Assembly: GCA_037954235.1 (NCBI GenBank)
Contig: JBBMOA010000018.1
Coordinates: 13,749,501-13,813,500 of the forward strand
Direction: 5' to 3'
Source of the DNA: Aulostomus chinensis
Taxonomy: Eukaryota; Chordata; Actinopteri; Syngnathiformes; Aulostomidae
Length of the DNA: 64,000 bases
Below the pieces are notes generated by a model that had not been told where the DNA came from, ran no database searches, and was given only the letters and a program-made list of their open reading frames with translations. This document shows, in pieces, positions 34,424 through 46,710 of the stretch. Both the position numbers and the translations under genes were made by a program. Position 1 is the first letter of the stretch. Each line of letters opens with the position of its first letter.

Positions 34424-35003
34424 TTCTGGGTAAATATATACCTCATGCTGCGAGTGCACAACAAACAATCTGACCTCAATGTGTGCGTGAGTCTATATAT
34501 AATATACAATATTTATCTATACATGTATATAATCATATTTATATATGTACTGTTTTGTGAAAAAAAAGGTTCCCCATCCCACGCCACACCTTATCCATTC
34601 AAGTGTGTAGGTCTACATGTTTTTTGTGAAGTGTAAACTCATATGTTGACATTAAAAAATATGCACATAAGTACATCACACCTCATGCTGCTTATGAAGA
34701 AGAAGAAGAAGGAGAAGAAGGAGAAGAAGGAGGATGCACGTGTGTATGGGAGTTTTTGGATTGCAGATATCTTTCCTGACTACTAATAACAAAACCCTGA
34801 AATCCAAGACGCCTGATGTGTCGTGTCACTTTAATCATGTTTAACAGCGTCAGCTCTAAACCAGCGGCTCATCACGAGAAGCCCGGCGGCGGCGGCAGCG
34901 GCAGCAGCAGGGGATTCTGGGTATTTCTGCCATGTGGACATGACTTTATTTGGGCTGCTGTGTTGTGACAAGTGACTCAACCACTAGCTATAACAAGAGG
35001 CAA
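34424..35003. repeat. Direct duplication, left copy
   Basis: From ttctgggtaaatatatacct to taacaagaggcaa, this block is nearly identical to 36570-37213. Differences are a shorter (GAA)n tract (34694-34732), a small GGC-repeat change and lack of about 30 bp present in the other copy. Confidence 0.93.
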
Positions 35004-35862
35004 ACCTCCAGGAAGTGGAGAAAAGGTTTAAGAGTTGGTACATGCAAACAAGTAAACGATGTTATTTTAAGAGTTTGCATCATATTTTTTGTTAATCTAC
35101 CCAGTAATGCATCAGAAGCAATATCTTCAATCGTAGTTTTCCACAAATTTTCACCTCAACCGCTGAGAACAAAACGGACCATTTAAGCCATTAAGTAGCA
35201 TAACTTAATCCACTAAAACACACAGCTAAATTATGATGAATGTAACTAATTTAAAATGTTTTTACCTTCTTTTTTTTTGAAACACTTAAAATGTTTGCAG
35301 AAGAGTAAAAATCACCGTTTTAACAATGAGGTCGAGTTTTGTCTCAACCAAGAGTTTGTTTTGGTGGAGACTGAGAGACAAGTGACGTTTGCAAAGTGTT
35401 GCATTTCTGCATTTCACATCTGTGAGATATAACTGGTTAGACTTGTCCGCCTCCATGTGAGTGTGTATGGTGAAACGTCCGAGCACCAACAACCAAGTGT
35501 TTGACATATCAGAAACATTCCACAGTGGAAACCATCAACCAGAGATACAGACCAACCACGGGCCTGTCGACCAGGAGGAAATTGATTATCAGACAACAGC
35601 AATAATATTAACAGTTTCCTTTCTTTTTTTTAAAAAAATGAAGAGATCCCACCCCCTTGCAACTGTTAAGTTTGCTTTCTAAAAAAAAAAAAATTAAAAC
35701 GTACTCCATTCCCTTTCATCCACACTTTACAATCACTATATAGAAGAAGAACCATAAGACCAGGGTCCGGCCTTGTGTGCAAGCTTGAAAATCGAATACT
35801 GTACATGAAATGTGCTTCACTGTGAATGTTTTTTTTTCCTTTGAATGAGATATGACTTCAGT
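35004..35862. other. Spacer between the two duplicated blocks
   Basis: No gene is recognised. It is AT-rich with T- and A-runs, and ends at the target duplication of the SINE at 35863. Confidence 0.4.
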
Positions 35863-36210
35863 CGTGGTGGCACGGTGGTGCAGTGGTCAGCGCTGTGGCC
35901 TCACAGCCAGAAGGTTCTGGGTTCCAGTCCCGGCTCCATCACAGGATCTTTCTGTGTGGAGTCTCCATGTTCTCCCTGTTCCTGTGTGGGTTCTCTCTGG
36001 TACTCCAGCTTCCTCCCACAGTCCAAAGACATCAAGAGGGGACGAGGCTGATTGATACTCTAAATTGACCGTAGGTGTGACTGTGAGTGTGAATGGTTGT
36101 CTGTCTCTCTGTGTTGGTCCTGTGATGGACTGGTGACCTGTCCAGGGTGAACCCCGCCTCTCGCCTGAAGGCTGCTGTGATAGGCTCCCCAGAAAATGAA
36201 TGGATGGAAG
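35863..36210 (+). mobile_element. tRNA-derived SINE-like element (copy 2) with 9-bp TSD
   Basis: The head ggtggtgcagtggtcagc (fits the A box TRGYNNARNNG) and ggttccagtcc (one mismatch from a B box) are followed by the common body and an atggatggaag tail. Identical gacttcagt lies on both sides (35854-35862 and 36211-36219), marking a retroposition event. Confidence 0.9.
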
Positions 36211-36569
36211 GACTTCAGTTATGTATCCGACACCTTTGAGGATAATATAAGCAAAACAAACAACAAAAAAAGGAGTCTGAGAGAAATTGTTACAAATCTT
36301 TTATTAAGATATTCATTATTTAATCCATTTTGACATTTTTCCTCTATGATTTGTATTTATTTTACAGTTGTTAATGTGCAATTACCTTTGATAACGTCGG
36401 GTCACAGTTACAGGGCTTTCACAAAGTTATTGGCACTTGGAACACAGAAAGAAGAAGAGGATGAGCGGTACAGGAGGTCCACTGTCGCTACAGGGTTACA
36501 GAGGGCTAGGAGCAGGGGCCAAGACATGGGCAGACCGGTTTTACTGCACAGGTGGTGAAGAAGCGCCAT

Positions 36570-37213
36570 TTCTGGGTAAATATATACCTCATGCTGCGAG
36601 TGCACAACAAACAATCTGACCTCTATGTGTGTGTGTGTCTATATATAATATACAATATTTATCTATACATGTATATAATCATATTTATATATGTACTGTT
36701 TTGTGAAAAAAAAGGTTCCCCATGCCATGCCACACCTTATCCATTCAAGTGTGTAGGTCTACATGTTTTTTGTGAAGTGTAAACTCATATGTTGACATTA
36801 AAAAATATGCACATAAGTACATCACACCTCATGCTGCTTATGAAGAAGAAGAAGAAGAAGAAGAAGGAGAAGAAGAAGGAGAAGAAGAAGAAGACGAAGG
36901 AGAAGAAGAAGAAGGGTGCACGTGTGTATGGGAGTTTTTGGATTGCAGATATCTTTCCTGACTACTAATAAGAAAACCCTGAAATCTAAGACGCCTGATG
37001 TGTCGTGTCACTTTAATCATGTTTAACAGCGTCAGCTCTAAACCAGCGGCTCATCACCGAGAAGCCCAGCGGCGGCAGCGGCAGCAGCAGGGGATTCTGG
37101 GTATTTCTGCCATGTGGACATGACTTTATTTGGGCTGCTATGTTGTGAAAGTAAACGAACAGAGCTTCTTTCACCAGTCAGTGACTCAACAACTCGCTGT
37201 AACAAGAAGCAAG
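36570..37213. repeat. Direct duplication, right copy
   Basis: Matches 34424-35003 with the same order of motifs (tgctgcgagtgcacaaca, taatatacaatatttatct, gacgcctgatgtgtcgtgtc, ggattctgggtatttctgcc). It contains a longer (GAA)n tract at 36840-36915. Confidence 0.93.
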
Positions 37214-40200
37214 CTCATTATCATTAGCGCTTCATTGATTCTGTCTTTCAGGAGATTTCCGTTTGAACAAAACTTGGACATTTACACAATCATTTCTTAC
37301 TCAATGACCCCCCCCCCCCCCCATTCATTGCTGGATTAAATTCACATCCTTCAGTCCATAAGAGAACTATCTTGTGTTAAAATGGATTTATTTCTAAAAC
37401 TTTGACGCATGTGTATAACAATTTTAAGCAAAAATATCAAATTTGAAATAGTAGGTAATTTAAACCCCATGGCGATGCAATCACAATGATGCGTGATGAA
37501 TTAAGTTGTATGAAAATGTTGTTTTGAATTGAGCCCTGAATCGCTTGAATGAACCTGACAACAGCTGCATGACGGACAGGAAGCACAACAGTCCTCAAAG
37601 ATACTGGAGAGGTAAGTGGAGGATGAGTAGCCGTGTGGCAACTACAGTCAACGTTTACTGAGGTTTTGTTGTTATTTACTGTTTCATACTGCATTTTGGT
37701 TCGGTCTTTATATCTGCAAGAACAATCTATTTTATCATTTTCAACAGCAATAGTAAGGGCGGGCTTTTATAGAAGCCCTGAAATAAGTGAGAGAACAACA
37801 ACAACAAAAAAAAACAAATTGAGTGATTTTTTTTTGGAATGAAAATAATTTTGAAAGAATAAGGTTTATTTGGGAAATAGGTGCATGGGAGAAAAAGTTT
37901 TGGCAGGTGCCATTTTTGTGTGTGTGTATGTAATACCCATTTTGGCCACAAGAGGCTGAAGTTGCAAACAGACCACATGTTCTAAATGGAGCTAAGAGCA
38001 TGAAGGTTCTAATTCAGGGGACTGTTAGGAACCCTGAGATGGGAAGCTCACAGTTTTCGGTTAGAGGTTCTCTTCCCTTTTTGACACTTTTCTCGTTTTT
38101 TTTTTTTTAATTTTTTTATTAATATTAATATTTTTGGCTCCACTGGATTGCTTTTTATTTACCCGTTGTCATGGTGAGCCAGGAGATGGGAGATGCTCTG
38201 ATGATGCCTCTTGTAGCTGTAATGTGTATTAGAACACTTGGAAAAATGCTACTGGGGAAAAAAAAATGCCCAAATCTTTTTTTCACCTGTTTTTAATCAA
38301 TGAAAATTAAAAAAAAAAAAAAAAGACTTCTTGTTTTTTCTTCCCACAAAACTTTTTTTTCCCTGTCAGGGCTTCCACAGTCACATGTACCATTTTCGAA
38401 TGATTTTTCTTTCTACATAGTTGAACCTCTATTACTTCCTGGTTTTTACCCTGCACATGTCTTGAGAAAAATAGAACCCTTTAAGAACGCTTTACCAAAA
38501 TAATCCGAGGTCTTTATGTCATCACAAACAGTCCTGTGTCAGATTAACCGCTTTTATCACCCACAACAGGAATAATGAATCCAATGTGCCGACCTTTGAT
38601 CCACAGGTCAGCGTGCATTTAAACAATTTCTATCAGAGCCTTTACACATAAAGACATTTCATCATCAAACTCATCCAGCAACAAAGAAGAACACAACATT
38701 TCACTCAACAGTCTTCTTGATTATTTACAGAAGGTGTTTGTGGCACTTCTAAACAAGGAACACAGGCAGATATGGAAATAAAAAGACAAATTCCACCTAA
38801 AGGGGTTCAATTGCTACACAACGTTTTCTCCAAAGGTGCATGAACCACTGGTTCTTCTCATTAAGGTGCTAAAACCTCCACTCCACCTCTTACGGAAGGT
38901 GCAAACTCCAAAATAAAACCATCAGGCATTTCGAATTTCCATAGTAGAGAGGTGGATTCAACATAGAATTACATCAGGACACATGAATAAACTACGAACC
39001 CAAACACACCTCCTAACTAAAGAACCACGTTCCCCATAGACGTACACGGATAGTGCCAGAAAATCTGTTTGCTTGGAGCAATACTGCATCCTTGACTTGA
39101 CTGTACCCAATAGGCTTATTGATTTCAACTAAAAAGGCACCTTCCATTGTTCCATAAATATGTCCTGTAGCTTTTGAACGAGCACATAATCCCAGCACGT
39201 AATTCTATGTCGTGAAACAAGGCTATTTTCAGCCTTCACGTTTCCACAGATTGAGGGCTCATCTTTTCTTGGAGGCGAACATCGCATGTTCGCCTCGTTA
39301 TAAACAGTCGAGCCAGCTGAATCAGCTTCGTTACGCTTTTTTTTTTTTTTGTTTGTTTTAAGCTCGTGAACAGACGATAATGAAATGCTTCACATGTAGC
39401 AGTTCAACTGCTCATCCCGCCCATCTGTGCAACACAGACACAAATAAATGACTAAGGGTCCTATGATAAGAATGCATTATTATTCTCCTTTTTCTGCAAA
39501 AATAGCACTTCTCCTTATTTGTCAAGACCTCTTTCCATAAAACATGAAGGTCGAGATTTTAAAACAATCCCTCCCGCTTTCTTTGCTCACACCATTCTAG
39601 GCATGGGCACTTGTACAAATATAGTTTATCTAAAAATATGACCATCTTTGATTACCCAGAAAATTTCTTTGCAACCGTCTCGGTAAAAAGACCCCCCCCC
39701 CCACCCCCACCCCTCTTCCCTCTGGGTGACTTTTCAGTTTTAAACATGCTAAAAATATAGAAAACAAAGATGAGATATATTTATACAAGACACCGCACAG
39801 TGAAAGACTCGGGTGAGATCGATTTTCTCTGGTCTCAAGAAAAGTGAGGGGAAGAATACTTGTGAAGCCATGAGCGGAGGAAGAACAGGTGGTGTTAATT
39901 CGTTTCGGATGATGGATCGATTTTGAATTGACTGGTACTGAGGCTGGAACACAAGTTGTCAGTCATGCAGAGAGAACACCAACACTTACATTCAATGCTC
40001 TCATTGCCTGTCCATCCAGCCGGCCCTTTCGCCTCAGGCTCTACTATCAACCGCCCGCACTTCTGGGAATGTATTCAATATGCAACAGTGAATGTGCTTA
40101 CACACCTTAAAAGGACAAGGGGAGGCAGAGGGCAGTTAGGAGACAACTGAACACCCTCGTACACTCTCCCTTTCCTCTACTAACTCCATTGTACAGTCAT

Positions 40201-40380
40201 AAAGCAAAAACGTAAATGTTCACGTTCTGGTTACATCACGTCAACAGCTGTTGACTCTAGCAGTGTAGTATAGACAGTCAAGATGTGAGAGGTCAGTGTG
40301 GGCCGTAGAGTGAGGAGGCAAGCCGAACTTGGGGAATACTGCTATGTGTGTCACTGAACAACCTTCCCCGGACACAACGC
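37214..40380. other. Intergenic and probable nacc1 3' untranslated region
   Basis: No coding exon is seen. The part next to the nacc1 stop is presumably its 3' UTR on the minus strand; minus-strand AATAAA sites occur near 38115 and 38154, but the true end is unknown. C-runs lie at about 37306-37322 and 39690-39704. Confidence 0.4.
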
Positions 40381-40691
40381 TCAAAATAATGGTCCTACAT
40401 CCCCGCCCACACCTGGTAGCGATTCACCTGAAGAGCCACCTGACTCTATGCCAGCACCGCCAGGGGCCTCCAGAGAGGCGGGGTCAAATGCCGGATCAGC
40501 ACCCAGGGTGTCCTCCTCCGTCTTCACGCCATCGGAGAGGAAAGCAGTGTAGGCGTCGCTCTCAGCCATCAGCAGCTTCAGTTTGGGGATCCAGCTCTTG
40601 CGGACCACGCGCCGGGCGTTGGTGCACATGTCGGCCGCGATGGCGTTCATCTCGCTCTCTTTGAAGCTGGTGGCAAAGTTCTGGCAATAAA
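40381..40691 (-). CDS. nacc1: nacc1 last coding exon
   Basis: 311 nt including the stop. It encodes FYCQNFATSFKESEMNAIAA, DMCTNARRVVRKSWIPKLKL and an acidic/Gly-rich tail ending GGDVGPLF. The residue spanning the splice is F where human has Y. Confidence 0.95.
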
Positions 40692-43600
40692 CTGACATGA
40701 GGAGCAGAGTCAAACGGGCGGCTCCTCACCACTGAGAGCTAGTAATAAAGGCTGATTTCTACATGAGTGCTGGAGTGGCTCTGCAGTTACACCACCAAAA
40801 CTCTGAGGGGCGACAAGGTTTACGTGCCGCAGAAAAATCAAAGCTAATAAACACTGAACAATAGTTACATTTCCTCTACTTCATATCACGCTGATAAGAG
40901 TCAGACCAGAGGTGGAGAGAAATGTGGCGCTGTCAAGTGGCGCGCTCGCCCAGGTTATGCAGCTACACATACCGCCTGTGTTCTACCACGAAATGGATGC
41001 ACACACCTGCATCGACCAAGGAAGCAGAGTGTTGCAAACTGTACTACTTGCTGGTTTCTGCTTGGAGGACGCTTTCCACACATGCTCAGTGCATCGTTGA
41101 CTGCAAGTGTTTGACTTCTAAAAATGCGACAAAGTTCTTCGCTCAACGTCTTTGGGTTGTGCCAACATCTCAGCGGGGCCACAACAACTATCCTCCCATC
41201 ATGTCCCCTGAACACTGCACATCAGGGTCTGTATGAATGTTGTGTACTCTATGAAGACACTGTTATACACTGTGGCCTATTGGACTCTCCTGCTTTAGAT
41301 GCGTTATGTAATTATCTCTTTTATTGTAAGAAGCTTTTTAATTTTGAAAAGGGGCAGCACCACTGGAAACTAGCATTTCGGCTAAAATCGGGTATGTGTA
41401 CTTTTTATGCCAAATTGTTAATCCATGCGCAAACAACAAGTAATCGACATCCAATAAACCTAAAACTGATACTTTGAACTAGCAAAAGTGTTAAGTGTAG
41501 CACAAAACACTTAACCTGTGGCTAGATCAGGCATATAAGACATGAACTAGCATCCAGATGCAGGCAGGGTCCAAAACAACAACATAAAACAGTGAGACTC
41601 CACCAGTTCTGTGGGAATTTGCATTTTTTTCCTAGACATTTGACGGAAAATATTAAATCGAGCTACTCTACAAACTCCAGCCAAATCCCTGTGTGTCTCT
41701 TGTGCCAGTTTGTGATGCATACTGGCATGATTATAACTGTACGAACAACATTAATGATGTCCTCAAGCTATGTGGCACAGTCCTAACAAATTGTGTTTGT
41801 TTGCTGTGTGCATGCAGCGTTCTTTTGAGAAATATTGTGCTTTTAATGCTCACAAGTGGCTGATGAACACGGAGCTTGTTGAATGAGTAATGTGCGTCGC
41901 CTCTCTTATTCTCTTCTTTTCAATGTTTGGAGCTGCAATCTCTTCAAATTTGTTTGGGCAAAGTGTCCTATATTCCTACATGCAGCACACATTAAAATAA
42001 GGAGGATGAATCTCAAATAATAAACAAGTTCCCCGTCATGAGAGTGCAGCAAATATTAAATTCTGTGTCTGAAAGTTTCCTGCTTCGGTGTTAAATAAAC
42101 CGAGTAAAATACCAGCCAATTGCTAAATATGAATGCACCAACATTCTCATCTAATTGTGCCCAACATCACAAGCACATGTGCAAATTGTTTGCATACCTG
42201 GGGGCACACTCCCACACACAGAAAAAAATGTGCACTCACATTTGACTGCATGCAGGACTCTGTTGTCCAGGGGCTTGCGGCTTGGGTCATTGGTGGATGA
42301 GCGGATGCCTGTCCCACAGCTGTTGGCCAGAGTATTCCTGATACATCAAAATAAGGATGAGTTTCACAACGCAGCACAAACTCAAACCAAAATAGCCTGC
42401 ACATCAAACATACTTTAATTTCTATAATAAAACTGAGCTTTTGCCAGCTTTACATGAAAACACTTGCAGAAATAGACGCGTTTGACAAATGGAACAAACC
42501 TGTCAAAGAAGGCAGCCAGCAGCCTCCTCAGCAGCACCTTGTGTCTGGTCCCTGCGCTCACATGACAGTTCATTAGCTGGGCTCGCGATATATACACAGA
42601 AGTACCTGGGGGTGCAAAAATGACGTATGTCAATGATACGCAAATAAATGAATGCGACTAATCAGGAGAAGTAGGAACTGTTATTCATTTATTGCCTGGT
42701 TTGTTTTAGTTTGCTTATCTCGGTTTTTCATCACCAATCTAGAGAAAAGTTCATCGTATTCCTTTATTACAAAATGTACTGTACACTTCTTGTCTTCATG
42801 TTATTCAACCACACTCACATCCAAAAAAAGACTAGCCAGCTGGCCAATGGTAATTCCCTTCTGCTCTTTCTTCCTTTAGCAAGTGTTCTCTCTCACTCTC
42901 ATTCTCTTCTCTCTCTCTCTTTCAGTCACATTGCAACGCGTGAAATCCAGCTCATAAAATAACATAGACATTGTCACAGGACGTCCTTGACATAAACACT
43001 GAGTCACGTGCAGCGCTGCTCTGGAAGATGCATGCCAATGCTGAGCCCAGTCATCTGGGGACAGCCTCCTCGAAATACATGTGGACATACCATTGCCATC
43101 GGCCTTGTCCTGTTTAATTACCCGTGAATCGACTAACAGGGCTGTAGTATGGTATATTTCAGCGCCGTTTCTAGTCATGCATATGTTACATGTTCAGTGA
43201 AGCATTAAATGTCTGCAGCTTCAACAACAGATTCCTCCAGGTTTCCTGGCGTAATACTCAAAGTTTGCACTGTTGATCGTGTGGCTCCCTCGTCCGAGAG
43301 TCAATGAGATTCTTGAATGGGCTTTTAATTAAAGCTAAGTCAGTAGCATTGTTCTTAAATTGTTCTTGTTGGGACGTTTCTGTGAGGGGAGGGGATGCGT
43401 AACCCCTCCCCCCGCCAATGACAGCGCAAAGGTAGAACCCAGCGACTAGATGAAATTCATTCCTATGAAAATGGTGAAGATAAGGAAGTGCTAGCCGGCT
43501 TTTGGTGTGTGCTAGCCGACAGCTATTAGGTGGTTGTAGGTGCTGGGTGGGGGTGTTTATGTTGTCGCGAGCACTTGTGGTGGGGGGGAGGGGCCTTATT

Positions 43601-46600
43601 TGAATGAATGCTGTGTTTACAAGCCGCAACAAAACAGGCTCAGACCTTTAAATGCCTGAAATATGGTCTGGAGTCAACACAACTTAAGGTAGTTTAGTGT
43701 TTTGCTCTATGGCAAAAACAAATGGCTTTTGCATAAAAAAGTGACAGTTGCTAACAAGTAGCTAAACCTGACAGCAGAAGCACAAAGCCAGTTGTGTGGG
43801 AGTCATGAATCCGTGGTGCCGTTCATTCATAGCCTAACGTGAACTTTGCACTTATAACAACTGAATTTACTCTTCAAAAATCACACGAGTGGTGTTCACT
43901 AGTACACAAAATCTTTTTAGAGAATTTGTCCTTGTTAAGGTCAGAGTTTATTACAGAAAAAATCCAAAGGTTGGTAAAAAAAAATATCTCACTGGCTTCG
44001 GCTCCAAGGAACCCCTAGTGATGCTAGCTCCCAGGTTAGCCTGTAAAAATTCGCCATCCCTTGAATAGCATGATAAAGACTTCAAACTATAACTGGTCAT
44101 TTGAAGCAGGAGCCTTAGCTATACCAGGAACGCCAAACACTGACCCCAAGGGACATTCCCAGTCACTCACTTCCAAGATGGATGTGTGATGTCTCTAGAG
44201 GTGTAAGGACGGGTTAGCGTGAGAGCACAAACACCTCACACACATGCGCATACCTGAGACTAGCTCTAGTTTCTCAGCAGGATCTCCTTCCTCGTACAGT
44301 TTGGGATGACAACGGTTGCCTATTTGAGCGATGAGTTCTGCTGGGAGACACGTGAGGTCTCGGCCTCGCATCCGACCCCGTGTCTCTGTGTGGTCCGGCA
44401 GAGCCTCCACCCGCTCGCCCGCAGCTGGGGAGACACAGGAAATACAGAATAATTACTTCAAAACACCGTCCTGGAGAGTGCACAGTACAGTTCCTGCTAA
44501 AACCATAAACACAGATATTTACAGAGCAACTCAATCAAATATATAAAGAATGTAGGCAGGGTAAACCAAAGCAAGTAGGATGTCATATGAGTTGTCGTAC
44601 CCTTGGACCAGGTCTCATGTCCATTACCTGCCGCCCCCATGTTGAGCATGCTGTACATGGTGTACATGTTGCAGATTTGCCTATACTGCTCTTCGGCACA
44701 TTCTTCTGTCCCCTCCTCCTCCTCCTCGTCGTCATGGTAGCTAATGGGTGAGTCACTGGCGTAGGTGCTCAAGGTGCCGGGGCTGGCACCCTCCGACACG
44801 CCCAGACCTGCTGCAGAGCTCCCGTTGGTGCCACCACTGGCCGCCATGCCAGCAATGCTTGTAGCTGTGGCACCCATACCCATGGCCAGTCCAAGGGCTC
44901 CGGGGCTCTGAATAGCGCTGCCCCTGACTGCCTCCTGGGAATAGCGAGCTGCCTTCCTGGCCCCGCCTCCTCCTCCTGAACCTCCTCCACCTCCGTCTCG
45001 GCTGCTGCCACCCTCCCAGAGCCGCTTTGCAACAGGAGTGCAGACCACTGAATAAGGAGTAGCTGCTTCCGCTTGGCTTGCCGGCTGCTCCGTCTTCACT
45101 CGTGATACCAAGGGCAGTGGCGTCAAGCAGGAGGCCGGCCGGGCTGCACTGCTACTGGTCTGCGTTACGGGGCTCTGGGGCTCAGAAGTAGGGGCCTCCT
45201 CTACGTGAAGACCCTGAGAGTCGCAGCTGGGGGAGGAGACCTAGAAACGAATGTACAAATCAATTTTCTGTCAGTATACATGAACGCCTCAGAGTGCCAA
45301 CATGGTACAACAAAATATCAATAATGCAATACTTTGTCTTGCAATACAGTACCAGTAACACAAATCTATATTTTTATTCAACAACTGTTGTTATAAAACA
45401 CATTTTTTTCACCATTTTGACAGTTTATTGTGTGTATTGTGTATTGTTGAGGAGACACTAGACACAGACGAGGCAAACTGACACCAGAGGCCGGTAAATA
45501 AACACATAAGTCCCGTATTGGAGTGAATTCTCTCCTAAGTTACACAGACATTATGATGTGTTAAAACTCTTAATTTATAGATTATTCCAAAATCATTGTT
45601 TGATGACATTGTTGAGTGGCAGGAGAGTGTTCATCATGTGTCAGTCCATTAGTCCAATCAGCTCTTTAGCCAAAAGCAAGAACAGCTAGGGACCAGACTG
45701 GTGGTCGTCAGCCTCAGCATGGATATTCATGGGTTTTACTTCATGTGAACAACTATTGGACAATAATTTTACCTCCAACAACACTCAGGCTGATTACAAG
45801 GTTTCTTGACAATTAATGGGCAGTTTATATGTCCCATAGTCACAATTAGCGATGGGGACTAGAGTTCATTCGAGTTTACAGAGACACTAAACAAACAGAA
45901 GAGCAACCGCTTGTGAAATGACCCATCCATAGCAGTACTACAAGTCAAAAACTCCACAGGGCACCATTAAACAATCATATCCATTCATCCATTTTCTATG
46001 TCGCTTGTCAGTTAGGGGTCACGGGGGGGGGCTGGAGCCTATCCCAGCTGACACTGGGTGAGAGGTGGAGTTCCCCCTGGACGGGTCACCAGGAGCAATC
46101 GGGGTTCAGTATCTTGCTCAAGGATACTTGGACATGGTCAACAGGGGAAGTGAGGATTGAACCAGCGACCCTTTGGTTGCTCAACGGCCACTCTACCACC
46201 GAGCCATGCCGCCCCTTCACAAACAAATCAATGCAAATTATATTCCTTTCAGCCAAATTGTTGGCCAGTGAGATACCCACTCTGTCAGTGGGTTTAGGAG
46301 TAAAAGTGCAGTCGATTTATCGTTGCAGCTTGATTACCCTGTATAATTGGAAGTGAATGAATCATTTAAATAAGCTTGGTTTGTCCTCCCGCGCAACAGC
46401 AGGTGGCGCTATGCCCTATTACAGCTGGTTGCAATCGGACTTTCTTCCAACTCATCTTTGTTTGTCCCATACAAGGCAAGTTCGCAACTCCTTGAGCTGA
46501 GACGGTATTAAGGTTGGCTTCAGGTTGGTCCAGTAGCCTTGCCTGTCATGATGAGTGCCCCCTTGACTGTTCTACTTTCAGATATGGAAACTGCTTTCAC

Positions 46601-46679
46601 CGCGGCAGGCCCTGCAGACCACACGCAGCATGCCACGCCAGTTTTGGGCTGATTGAGACATATATCTAAATTTTATATA

Positions 46680-46710
<31 letters not shown>

